From Mycobacterium sp. 852002-40037_SCH5390672 (GTDB lineage: Bacteria; Actinomycetota; Actinomycetes; Mycobacteriales; Mycobacteriaceae), in assembly GCF_001665875.1 (NCBI RefSeq), contig NZ_LZTA01000038.1, positions 1 to 64,000 of the forward strand: a DNA stretch of 64,000 bases, in the 5' to 3' direction. A program made the position numbers and the translations under genes. Below, piece after piece: positions 56,778 through 64,000 of the stretch. The notes beneath the pieces are model-generated. The model searched no databases and was not told the DNA's origin. It was given only the letters and a program-made list of their open reading frames with translations. Positions within the stretch are counted from its first letter, which is position 1. Every line of letters starts with the position of its first letter.

Positions 56778-57359
56778 GTGCGCAAATGGAAGCGGGTCGA
56801 GACCGCTGACGGTCCCCGTTTCCGGTCGTCCCTGGCATCCCACGAGGCCGCCCTGCTCAAGAACCTCGCCACGGCGATGATCGGCTTGCTCGACGAGCGT
56901 GAATCTTCCTCGCCGGCAGACGAACTCGAGGAGATCACCGGGATCAAGACCGGGAACGCCGAACCTCCGAAAGATCCCACGTTGCGTCGGCTGCTGCCCG
57001 ACTTCTATCGGCACGACGACGATGACACCGCGCCGCCCGATGCCGCGGACAGCCTGAACGCCGCACTGCGCAGCCTGCACGAGCCCGACATCGTCGACGC
57101 CAAACGCGTTGCCGCACAGCGGTTGCTGAGCACGGTTCCCGAGGATGGCGGCCGCTTCGAGCTGACCGAGCAGGACGCGAACTCCTGGATCGCAGCGGTC
57201 AACGACATCCGGCTGACCCTGGGAGTCATGCTCGAGGTGGGCCCCGAAGGCCCGGAGCGCCTGCCGGCCGACCATCCACTGGCCGTGCACTTCGACGTGT
57301 ACCAGTGGCTGACCGTGTTGCAGGAGTACCTGGTCTTGGTGCTCATGGGGCCCCGATGA
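56778..57359 (+). CDS. DUF2017 protein (Rv1332-like)
   Basis: 193 residues, GTG start. Mostly helical and acidic; the family pattern includes LLKNLATAMIGLLDERE, DPTLRRLLPDFY and the C-terminal YQWLTVLQEYLVLVLMG. No membrane segment or catalytic motif is visible. It is conserved directly after clpS in actinobacteria, which suggests a link to proteolysis, but no function is established. Confidence 0.88.
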   Translation: MRKWKRVETADGPRFRSSLASHEAALLKNLATAMIGLLDERESSSPADELEEITGIKTGNAEPPKDPTLRRLLPDFYRHDDDDTAPPDAADSLNAALRSLHEPDIVDAKRVAAQRLLSTVPEDGGRFELTEQDANSWIAAVNDIRLTLGVMLEVGPEGPERLPADHPLAVHFDVYQWLTVLQEYLVLVLMGPR

Positions 57360-57375
57360 GCGTGATAGGCGACAG

Positions 57376-58416
57376 ATGAACGACATCACCGACGTCGGGG
57401 GTATCCGTGTCGGCCACTACCAGCGACTGGACCCCGACGCCTCGTTGGGCGCCGGCTGGGCCTGCGGCGTCACCGTCATACTCGCCCCGCCCGGGACCGT
57501 CGGTGCCGTTGACTGCCGCGGCGGTGCGCCCGGAACCCGGGAGACCGACCTGCTCGATCCGGCTAACACCGTGCGGTTTGTGGACGCGGTATTGCTCGCC
57601 GGGGGCAGCGCCTACGGGTTGGCGGCCGCCGACGGTGTCATGCGCTTCCTGGAAGAACGCGAACGCGGGGTGGCGATGGACGGCGGGGTGGTACCCATCG
57701 TGCCGGGAGCGGTGATCTTCGACCTGCCGGTCGGCGGCTGGGAGTGTCGCCCGACGGCCGAGTTCGGTTACGCGGCCTGTGCCGCCGCCGAAGCCGGCAC
57801 GGCGATGGGTGTCGGGACCATCGGCGCCGGGGTGGGTGCCCGCGCCGGGGCGCTCAAGGGCGGTGTCGGGACCGCTTCCAGGGCGCTGCCGTCCGGCGTG
57901 ACCGTCGGGGCGGTGGCCGTGGTGAACGCCGCCGGCGAGGTCGTCGACCGGGCCACCGGTCTGCCGTGGATGGCGGACCTGACCCGGGAGTTCGGACTGC
58001 AGCCGCCGCCGGCCGAGCAGATCGACGCCTTCGCCCAGTTGCCGTCCCCATCGAATCCGGTGGACAACCCGCTCAACACCGTCATCGCGGTGGTGGCCAC
58101 CGACGCCGCCCTGAGCTCGGCGGCGTGCCGGCGGGTTGCGATCTCCGCCCACGACGGGCTGGCCCGCAGCATCCGGCCGGCGCACACACCGGTCGACGGT
58201 GACACCGTGTTCGTGCTGGCCACCGGGGCGGTCGAGGTGCCGCCGGCCGCGGATGCGCCCGCCGCCTTCTCCCCGGAGACCCGGCTGGCCACCGAAGTCG
58301 GCATCGCCGCCGCCGATTGCCTGGCGCAAGCGGTGCTGGGCGGTGTGCTGGCCGCCGAATCAATCGCCGGCATACCGAGCTACCGCGACGTGCTGCCCGG
58401 GGCATTCGGCCGATGA
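57376..58416 (+). CDS. P1-family (DmpA/BapA-like) self-processing peptidase
   Basis: 346 residues. An N-terminal nucleophile aminopeptidase fold that cleaves itself into two chains. The expected cleavage site is at Asn-Thr in NPLNTVIAVVATDA, making Thr235 the new N-terminal nucleophile (usually Ser in the described enzymes). The glycine-rich GAGVGARAGALKGGVGTAS and LAGGSAYGLAAADGV segments are family hallmarks. Related enzymes cut D- or beta-amino peptides; the substrate here is unknown. The gene after it is the rhomboid gene, 62 bp on. Confidence 0.88.
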   Translation: MNDITDVGGIRVGHYQRLDPDASLGAGWACGVTVILAPPGTVGAVDCRGGAPGTRETDLLDPANTVRFVDAVLLAGGSAYGLAAADGVMRFLEERERGVAMDGGVVPIVPGAVIFDLPVGGWECRPTAEFGYAACAAAEAGTAMGVGTIGAGVGARAGALKGGVGTASRALPSGVTVGAVAVVNAAGEVVDRATGLPWMADLTREFGLQPPPAEQIDAFAQLPSPSNPVDNPLNTVIAVVATDAALSSAACRRVAISAHDGLARSIRPAHTPVDGDTVFVLATGAVEVPPAADAPAAFSPETRLATEVGIAAADCLAQAVLGGVLAAESIAGIPSYRDVLPGAFGR

Positions 58417-58478
58417 GATGCGACCGGTCGCGGCGCCGGTAGCCTTGACGATGCTGGAAATACGCCGGAAGGGCAGCC

Positions 58479-59162
58479 ATGGGTAAGACCACCCCGCGGG
58501 GACGCCCCGGCGTGCCTGCCGCCCAGACGACGAAGCGCTCCACCACGACGGTGGGCGCCGCCACGATCCTCACCTTCGTGGCGTTGCTCTACCTCGTCGA
58601 GCTGATCGACCAGCTGACCCGGCATTCGCTGGACGCCAACGGCATCAGGCCATTGGAGACCGACGGCCTGTGGGGCATCGTCTTCGCCCCGGTGTTGCAC
58701 GAGAGCTGGCAGCATCTGATGGCCAACACCGTGCCGCTGCTGATCCTGGGATTCCTGATGACGCTGGCCGGGCTGTCCCGGTTCGTCTGGGCGACCGCCA
58801 TCGTGTGGATCCTGGGCGGCTTGGGCACCTGGCTCATCGGCAACGTCGGCAGCAGCTGCGGCCCCACCGACCACATCGGCGCCTCCGGCCTGATCTTCGG
58901 CTGGCTGGCCTTCCTGCTGGTGTTCGGGATCTTCGTCCGCCGGATGCGAGACATCATCATCGGGCTGATCGTGATGTTCGCCTACGGCGGCGTCCTGCTC
59001 GGGGCCATGCCGGTGCTCGGCCGCTGCGGTGGTGTGTCGTGGCAGGGCCACCTGTGCGGAGCGATCGCCGGCGTCGTGGCCGCCTACCTGTTGTCCGCAC
59101 CGGAACGCAAAGGCCGGACGACGAGGAAAGCGAGCACCACCGTGCCGCGGCCCAAGACATGA
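58479..59162 (+). CDS. Rhomboid-family intramembrane serine protease (Rv1337-like)
   Basis: 227 residues with about six membrane helices. The catalytic serine is in [10 protein letters not shown] and the histidine in [11 protein letters not shown]. The loop 1 [14 protein letters not shown] matches the substrate-gating segment. It overlaps murI by four bases (ATGA). Confidence 0.93.
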   Translation: MGKTTPRGRPGVPAAQTTKRSTTTVGAATILTFVALLYLVELIDQLTRHSLDANGIRPLETDGLWGIVFAPVLHESWQHLMANTVPLLILGFLMTLAGLSRFVWATAIVWILGGLGTWLIGNVGSSCGPTDHIGASGLIFGWLAFLLVFGIFVRRMRDIIIGLIVMFAYGGVLLGAMPVLGRCGGVSWQGHLCGAIAGVVAAYLLSAPERKGRTTRKASTTVPRPKT

Positions 59163-59974
59163 GCTCGGCGCTGGCACCCGTCGGGGTGTTCGACTCCGGT
59201 GTCGGGGGACTCACCGTCGCGCGGGCGATCATCGACCAGTTGCCCGACGAGGACATCATCTACGTCGGCGACACCGGCCACGGTCCGTACGGGCCCCTCA
59301 CCATCCCCGAGGTCCGCGCGCACGCGTTGGCCATCGGTGACGATCTCGTCGGCCGCGGCGTCAAGGCGTTGGTCATCGCTTGCAACACGGCATCCGCGGC
59401 TTGCCTGCGGGACGCTCGCGAGCGCTACGACGTGCCCGTCGTCGAGGTGATACTGCCCGCGGTGCGCCGCGCGGTCGCCACTACGCGCAACGGGCGTATC
59501 GGCGTCATCGGCACCCAGGCGACCATCAATTCGCACGCCTATCAGGACGCGTTCGCCGCCGCCCGCGACACCGAGATCACCGCGGTGGCCTGTCCGCGCT
59601 TCGTCGATTTCGTGGAGCGCGGCGTGACCAGCGGCCGTCAGGTGCTCGGCTTGGCCGAGGGCTATCTGGAGCCGCTGCAGCGTGCGCAGGTCGACACGCT
59701 GGTGCTCGGATGCACGCACTATCCACTGTTGTCCGGACTCATCCAGCTGGCGATGGGCGACAACGTGACGTTGGTTTCCAGCGCCGAGGAAACCGCCAAG
59801 GAAGTGTTGCGGGTGCTCACCGAACGGGACTTGCTTCGCCCTCATGACGCACCGCCCGCGACTCGGATTTTCGAAGCCACCGGCGACCCGGAGGCATTCA
59901 CCTCATTGGCGGCGCGATTCCTGGGTCCCGCCGTCACCGGCGTCCAGCCCGTCCATCAGGTGCATATTGATTAA
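59159..59974 (+). CDS. murI: Glutamate racemase
   Basis: 271 residues. It makes D-glutamate for peptidoglycan. The two catalytic cysteines are Cys75 in IACNTASA and the one in LGCTHYPLL, with the N-terminal [12 protein letters not shown] loop. The ATG lies within the rhomboid stop; the open frame continues upstream only as a shadow of that gene. Confidence 0.96.
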   Translation: MSSALAPVGVFDSGVGGLTVARAIIDQLPDEDIIYVGDTGHGPYGPLTIPEVRAHALAIGDDLVGRGVKALVIACNTASAACLRDARERYDVPVVEVILPAVRRAVATTRNGRIGVIGTQATINSHAYQDAFAAARDTEITAVACPRFVDFVERGVTSGRQVLGLAEGYLEPLQRAQVDTLVLGCTHYPLLSGLIQLAMGDNVTLVSSAEETAKEVLRVLTERDLLRPHDAPPATRIFEATGDPEAFTSLAARFLGPAVTGVQPVHQVHID

Positions 59975-60001
59975 CGGCGGGACGAGATACTCGTCACACC
60001 A

Positions 60002-60829
60002 ATGCGGCGATGTTTTCGTCACGGTCCCATCGGGCATGGCACAGTAGTGTCCGTGCGAATAACCGTGCTCGGCTGCTCGGGCAGCGTGGTGGGTCCGGAC
60101 TCGCCTGCGTCGGGTTATCTGCTCCGGGCACCGGACACTCCGCCTTTGGTCATCGACTTCGGCGGGGGCGTTCTCGGCGCGCTACAGCGCTATGCCGATC
60201 CCGGTTCCGTGCACGTGCTTTTGTCTCATTTGCATGCCGACCATTGTTTGGATTTACCCGGACTCTTCGTGTGGCGGCGCTATCACCCGACGCGTCCGCT
60301 CGGCAAGGCGTTGCTGTACGGCCCGGGGGACACCTGGTCGCGGTTGGGCGCCGCGTCGTCGCCCTACGGCGGTGAGATCGACGATTGTTCGGACATCTTC
60401 GATGTTCGCCATTGGGTGGATGGTGAGCCGGTGAAGATCGGCGCGCTGACGGTGACACCGCGAGTGGTGGCCCATCCGACCGAGTCCTACGGCTTGAAGA
60501 TCACCGACCCCGCTGGGGCATCGTTCGTCTACAGCGGTGACACCGGCGTCTGCGATCAGCTCGTCGAGCTGGCTCGCGACGCCGACGTTTTTCTCTGCGA
60601 GGCCTCGTGGACGCACTCGCCGGACCGTCCGCCCGCGCTGCATCTGTCGGGCACCGAGGCCGGCCGCGCCGCGGCGCAGGCCGGCGTTCACGAACTGTTG
60701 CTGACGCACATCCCGCCGTGGACCTCGCGGGAGGACGTGATCAGCGAGGCCAAGGCCGAGTTCGATGGTCCCGTGCACGCGGTGGTGTGCGGGGAGACGT
60801 TCGATATCCGCCGGTCCGAGAGGGTCTGA
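60002..60829 (+). CDS. Metallo-beta-lactamase-fold cAMP phosphodiesterase homologue (Rv1339-like)
   Basis: 275 residues. Zinc ligands are present in LSHLHADHCLDL, SGDTG and LLLTHI. The M. tuberculosis counterpart has been described as an atypical class II cAMP phosphodiesterase whose activity lowers cAMP and alters antibiotic tolerance; identity here looks very high. The start at MRRCFRHG follows the M. tuberculosis annotation, but GTG codons 15-17 codons in (before RITVLGCSGS) are plausible. It lies 27 bp after murI. Confidence 0.9.
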   Translation: MRRCFRHGPIGHGTVVSVRITVLGCSGSVVGPDSPASGYLLRAPDTPPLVIDFGGGVLGALQRYADPGSVHVLLSHLHADHCLDLPGLFVWRRYHPTRPLGKALLYGPGDTWSRLGAASSPYGGEIDDCSDIFDVRHWVDGEPVKIGALTVTPRVVAHPTESYGLKITDPAGASFVYSGDTGVCDQLVELARDADVFLCEASWTHSPDRPPALHLSGTEAGRAAAQAGVHELLLTHIPPWTSREDVISEAKAEFDGPVHAVVCGETFDIRRSERV

Positions 60830-60852
60830 GCTAGCGCGTTAGGGTTGGCGGC

Positions 60853-61632
60853 GTGACGAGACGAGAAGACGGCCGCCTTGACGATGAGCTTCGGCCCGTC
60901 GTCATCACCCGCGGTTTCACTGACCACCCCGCCGGTTCGGTATTGATCGAATTCGGCCACACCAAGGTCATGTGTACCGCCAGCGTCAATGAGGGGGTGC
61001 CGCGCTGGCGCAAGGGATCGGGCCTGGGGTGGCTGACCGCCGAGTACGCCATGTTGCCGTCGGCAACCCACACTCGGTCGGACCGCGAATCGGTGAAGGG
61101 CCGTCTGTCCGGGCGCACCCAGGAGATCAGCCGGCTGATCGGGCGGTCGCTGCGTGCGTGCATCGACCTGGCGGCGTTGGGGGAGAACACCATCGCCGTG
61201 GACTGCGACGTCTTGCAGGCCGACGGCGGCACCCGCACGGCGGCCATCACGGGTGCTTTCGTGGCGTTGTCCGACGCGGTGACGTATCTCGCGGCGGCGG
61301 GAAAGCTGTCGGATCCCCGGCCGTTGTCCTGTGCGATCGCGGCGGTCAGCGTCGGCGTGGTCGACGGCCGGATCCGGGTCGACCTGCCCTACGAGGAGGA
61401 CTCCCGCGCCGAGGTCGACATGAACGTCGTCGCTACCGACACCGGGACCCTCGTGGAGGTCCAGGGCACCGGCGAGGGGGCGACGTTCCCGCGGTCCACG
61501 CTGGACAAATTGCTCGATGTGGCCCTGGCGGCGTGCGACAAGTTGTTCGCCGCGCAGCGCGAGGCGCTCCAGCTCCCGTACCCAGGTGTTCTTCCCGAGG
61601 GGGCTCCGGCGCCGAAGGCGTTCGGCAGCTGA
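60853..61632 (+). CDS. rph: Ribonuclease PH
   Basis: 259 residues. A phosphate-dependent 3' exonuclease that trims tRNA precursors. Conserved [13 protein letters not shown] loop [24 protein letters not shown] text and [15 protein letters not shown] are present. GTG start with TAGGGT 7 nt upstream, consistent with a leaderless mRNA. In M. tuberculosis rdgB follows at once; here a Ddn-like gene intervenes on the other strand. Confidence 0.96.
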   Translation: MTRREDGRLDDELRPVVITRGFTDHPAGSVLIEFGHTKVMCTASVNEGVPRWRKGSGLGWLTAEYAMLPSATHTRSDRESVKGRLSGRTQEISRLIGRSLRACIDLAALGENTIAVDCDVLQADGGTRTAAITGAFVALSDAVTYLAAAGKLSDPRPLSCAIAAVSVGVVDGRIRVDLPYEEDSRAEVDMNVVATDTGTLVEVQGTGEGATFPRSTLDKLLDVALAACDKLFAAQREALQLPYPGVLPEGAPAPKAFGS

Positions 61633-61724
61633 CCCGCCTGCTGGTCGCGACCTGAACTCAACCTAGCTGTCCCGCGGTTTATCACCGCCGACGCAGCGGC
61701 CAGGACCAGACCCCTTCCGGCCAT

Positions 61725-62168
61725 TCACGACTCGTCCCTGTGCAGCTCGAATATTGGGATGGTGCGTGTGGTTTTTGACTGGTAGTTCGCGACGGCGAAC
61801 GCGGGTACGGTCGCGTTGATTTTGGGAATGATCGCCTCACGTTCGGACGAGTCGAGCTCGTACGCGACGACGTCGAACGAGTCGGTGGCGACCTCAACGC
61901 GCGCCCGCGGGTTGGCCCGCAGGTTGTGCACCCACGCCGGATTGACGTCGGCGCCACCATAACCCGCGACGATCAGCAGCTTGCCGTCGATACGGAAGGC
62001 CACCAGCGGCGCGACGCGCGGCTCGCCGGACTTCGCGCCCTTCGTGGTGAGTAGCAGCAGCTCGTTGCCTTCGAATCGGCCGCCGACCTTCCCGGCGTTG
62101 GTGCGAAACTCGTCGGTGATGTTGTTATTGAGGGCCTTGAGCGTCTCGGTATCGGGTTTTTGGCTCAC
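61725..62168 (-). CDS. Second Ddn-like F420-dependent nitroreductase family protein
   Basis: 147 residues from GTG. Family features: LLLLTTKGAKSGEPRVAPLV, LLIVAGYGGADVNPAWVHNL and ANPRARVEV. It lacks the N-terminal amphipathic part seen in the first copy in this window. A TAGCTT box lies 8 nt before the start. It is reverse-oriented between rph and rdgB, a place where M. tuberculosis has no gene, so it is an insertion here or a loss there. Substrate unknown. Confidence 0.85.
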   Translation of the reverse strand: MSQKPDTETLKALNNNITDEFRTNAGKVGGRFEGNELLLLTTKGAKSGEPRVAPLVAFRIDGKLLIVAGYGGADVNPAWVHNLRANPRARVEVATDSFDVVAYELDSSEREAIIPKINATVPAFAVANYQSKTTRTIPIFELHRDES

Positions 62169-62330
62169 TCTGGGGGAAGCTACTTCGTTGCCCTGTCTAT
62201 TCCTTGCGGAGCTTGCCGTCTGCTGTGCCGGCAACCGCTGAATGCGATTCGCGTCGCCGACCCATAGGCTCGCAGTCCGTAAGGTGGCCGGGGTGCATCG
62301 GCAACTGCCCAGACCCATGTTGAGGAATAG

Positions 62331-62945
62331 ATGACGACCCGCCTCCTGGTCGCCAGCCGCAACCCCAAGAAGCTGGCCGAGTTGCGTCGGGTGCTCGACG
62401 CTGCTGGTCTGACGGGGTTGACGTTGGTGTCGCTCGACGACGTGGCGCCGTTCGAGGAGGCGCCGGAGACCGGAGCGGTTTTCGAGGACAACGCCTTGGC
62501 CAAGGCGCGGGATGCGTTCGCCGCGAGCGGGTTGGCAAGTGTGGCCGACGATTCCGGGCTGGAGGTCGCCGCACTCAACGGCATGCCCGGTGTGCTGTCG
62601 GCGCGCTGGTCGGGCAACCACGGCGATGACGCGGGCAATACCGCGTTGCTGCTGGCGCAATTACGCGACGTGCCGGACGGGCGCCGTGGTGCGGCGTTCG
62701 TGTCCGCTTGCGCGCTCGTCTCGGCCGCCGGCGAGGTCGTCGTCCGCGGCGAGTGGCCCGGCAGCATTGCCCGCGAACCGCGCGGCGACGGCGGCTTCGG
62801 CTACGACCCTGTCTTCATTCCGCACGGACATGACCGCACCGCGGCACAGCTGAGCCCGACCGACAAGGACGCCGTCTCACATCGCGGTCGCGCGCTGCGG
62901 CTGCTGCTGCCGGCGCTGGAAACGCTGGCCCGATCCGGGGGTTAG
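62331..62945 (+). CDS. rdgB: Non-canonical purine NTP pyrophosphatase (XTP/dITP)
   Basis: 204 residues. It removes ITP, dITP and XTP from the nucleotide pool. Motifs: LLVASRNPKKLAELR, VADDSGLEVAALNG, GDGGFGYDPVFIPHG and SHRGRALR. It is followed by a convergent small-gene pair with a perfect inverted repeat in the gap. Confidence 0.95.
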   Translation: MTTRLLVASRNPKKLAELRRVLDAAGLTGLTLVSLDDVAPFEEAPETGAVFEDNALAKARDAFAASGLASVADDSGLEVAALNGMPGVLSARWSGNHGDDAGNTALLLAQLRDVPDGRRGAAFVSACALVSAAGEVVVRGEWPGSIAREPRGDGGFGYDPVFIPHGHDRTAAQLSPTDKDAVSHRGRALRLLLPALETLARSGG

Positions 62946-63023
62946 GCGGCGCTGCCGTGCTCGTCCCGACTGGGCGTGCGACCACACGGGTCACACCGGA
63001 CGCGGTGCAGGGTGATTGACGTT

Positions 63024-63082
63024 GTGCCCACCTTTGAGCGACACCGCGCGCTGGGCCGACGTTGTCGCTCAAAGGTGGGCAC
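63024..63082. repeat. Perfect 20-bp inverted repeat in a convergent gap
   Basis: GTGCCCACCTTTGAGCGACA at 63024-63043 and its exact reverse complement at 63063-63082, separated by a 19-nt GC-rich loop. It lies in the 180-bp gap between the ends of rdgB and the convergent DUF3817 gene. It could be a bidirectional terminator (no T-run follows) or a copy of a dispersed palindromic element. No open frame crosses it with coding character. Confidence 0.75.
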
Positions 63083-63125
63083 TTCCCGTGCCTCGACCGG
63101 GAGAGGTCAGTGTTGCGGAAGTGGC

Positions 63126-63476
63126 CTAAAGCGCGAAACGCGCCTTGACGTCCCTGGTTTGGAAGTGCTCGACGATGATGCCCAGCAGCGGAATGGTCCC
63201 CGACAACAACACGCCGACCGTTTTGCCGAGTGGCCAGCGCACCTTGACCGCCAGATTGAACGCGGTCAACACGTAGATGAAATACACCCAGCCATGGACC
63301 ACCTCGATCCACCGGATCTCGTGGTGGAAGACGAGGTGCGAGACGATCTCGTAGCACAGCGCGATGAGCCACAAACCCGTCGTCCACGCCATGATCCGAT
63401 AGCCGAGCAGTGCGGTGCGGATCTTGTCGACGGGGACTGCAGGCACTGCCGCCCCAGGCGTCTCCGGTGTCGTCAT
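63126..63476 (-). CDS. DUF3817 membrane protein (Rv1342c-like)
   Basis: 116 residues, three to four hydrophobic helices. The DUF3817 pattern is visible: YRIMAWTTGLWLIALC, HGWVYFIYVLTAFNLAVKVRW and LSGTIPLLGIIVEH. Function unknown. Its ATG overlaps the stop of the following-strand neighbour lprD (ATGA), so both are on one mRNA. Confidence 0.9.
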   Translation of the reverse strand: MTTPETPGAAVPAVPVDKIRTALLGYRIMAWTTGLWLIALCYEIVSHLVFHHEIRWIEVVHGWVYFIYVLTAFNLAVKVRWPLGKTVGVLLSGTIPLLGIIVEHFQTRDVKARFAL

Positions 63477-63853
63477 GCGGTTGTCCTCTTCTGCTTTTCG
63501 GCGTCTTGCGCGGCGAGCTCGGCCAGGTAGGTGTTGTACTCCCGCAGGGCGGGATCGTCGAGCGCCCGCGGCGGGGGCTTGGGTCGCTCGGGCAGCAGCC
63601 CGGCGGGTATCTCCGTCATCGGGTCGGTGCTTCGCGGCTGCGGTGATTCCTCTTCATAGCGAACGAATTTGCGGTACGCGTACACGCAGAACCCCGCGAA
63701 CAGCGGCCACTGCAAGGCATAGCCGAGATTCTGAAAGGAGCCGGAGACGGACTGAAACCTGGTCCACTGCCACCAGCCCAGGGCCAGGCACCCGCACGCC
63801 GCGACGATCACCAGCGCTATTAGCGCGGGCCTGCGACGATGCGTAGTGGACAC
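63473..63853 (-). CDS. LprD-like membrane/lipoprotein (Rv1343c-like)
   Basis: 126 residues from GTG. One hydrophobic segment (ALIALVIVAACGCLALGWWQW) contains cysteines near a weak lipobox, and a second helix follows (ALQWPLFAGFCVYAY); the C-terminal half is charged and proline-rich. M. tuberculosis calls it lprD, but true lipidation is uncertain. AAGGGG lies just upstream of the start; 20 further codons are open before it. Confidence 0.85.
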   Translation of the reverse strand: MSTTHRRRPALIALVIVAACGCLALGWWQWTRFQSVSGSFQNLGYALQWPLFAGFCVYAYRKFVRYEEESPQPRSTDPMTEIPAGLLPERPKPPPRALDDPALREYNTYLAELAAQDAEKQKRTTA

Positions 63854-63933
63854 CCCTTGACCGTACCGCTCACGATTTGGGCCCGACGAATTCGTCGAGC
63901 CCGTCACAGACAACTCGGCGATATCGCAAGCGA

Positions 63934-63939
63934 TACGAT
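63934..63939 (+). promoter_or_regulatory. -10 box candidate for tRNA-Leu
   Basis: TACGAT, ending 9 nt before the mature tRNA start. No convincing -35 was found at 16-18 nt. Confidence 0.4.
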
Positions 63940-63948
63940 CGGCACGCC

Positions 63949-64000
63949 GCGGGCGTGATGGAATTGGCAGACATGCCGGCTTTAGGTGCCGGTGCTCGAA
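63949..64000 (+). tRNA. tRNA-Leu (anticodon TAG), cut by the window end
   Basis: The first 52 nt are present: acceptor strand GCGGGCG, the leucine-type D arm, and anticodon stem CCGGC/GCCGG around TTTAGGT, giving anticodon UAG. The start of the variable arm follows. M. tuberculosis has a Leu(UAG) gene at the same place after lprD. Confidence 0.9.

Overview
The window is chromosomal DNA of a slow-growing non-tuberculous Mycobacterium. The evidence is high G+C coding sequence with many GTG starts, one rRNA operon downstream of murA with the two promoters typical of slow growers, the long form of 16S helix 18, a b-delta fused ATP synthase subunit, GlgE, NucS, and gene order that closely follows the argS to lprD stretch of M. 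tuberculosis (Rv1291c to Rv1343c, recalled from memory). I cannot name the species from the sequence alone.

Layout. 1-4.8 kb is a variable left arm: a membrane protein pair with a PknH-type sensor domain, a ketosteroid-isomerase-like protein, a NUDIX hydrolase, two small secreted proteins, an M15-like secreted peptidase and an F420-type Ddn-like protein, ending at tRNA-Arg(CCG). 5.0-18.0 kb holds core genes in a tight forward series: argS, lysA, hom, thrC, thrB (aspartate-family amino acids), rho, rpmE, prfA, prmC, the YrdC/Sua5 gene and wecA. 18.0-26.7 kb is the complete F1Fo ATP synthase operon (atpI-B-E-F-H-A-G-D-C plus a DUF2550 gene), preceded by a structured leader. 26.7-34.2 kb holds a PduO-type adenosyltransferase, murA and the rRNA operon (16S, 23S, 5S, then an intrinsic terminator).

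34.2-36.2 kb carries the alkylation repair pair ogt/alkA. 36.2-40.2 kb is an accessory block (membrane diguanylate cyclase, LysR regulator with divergent MFS exporter, low-complexity lipoprotein) where M. tuberculosis has extra adenylate cyclases. 40.2-45.8 kb has one membrane adenylate cyclase, nucS, a zinc-ribbon-like protein, methylmalonyl-CoA epimerase, a thiolase and a CnoX-like thioredoxin. 45.8-53 kb is the alpha-glucan cluster glgB-glgE with divergent glgP. 53-64 kb holds dinG, pncB, clpS, DUF2017, a P1 peptidase, rhomboid, murI, a cAMP phosphodiesterase homologue, rph, a second Ddn-like gene, rdgB, two small membrane proteins and the start of tRNA-Leu(UAG).

Most genes are housekeeping. 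The less expected signals are the mutually exclusive stems ahead of the ATP synthase operon, a perfect 20-bp inverted repeat between rdgB and its convergent neighbour, the absence of mec-cysO-cysM between the P1 peptidase and rhomboid genes, the cyclic-nucleotide accessory block, and a recurrent -10 box placed 6-8 nt before start codons that predicts many leaderless mRNAs. No CRISPR array, prophage or insertion sequence was seen.
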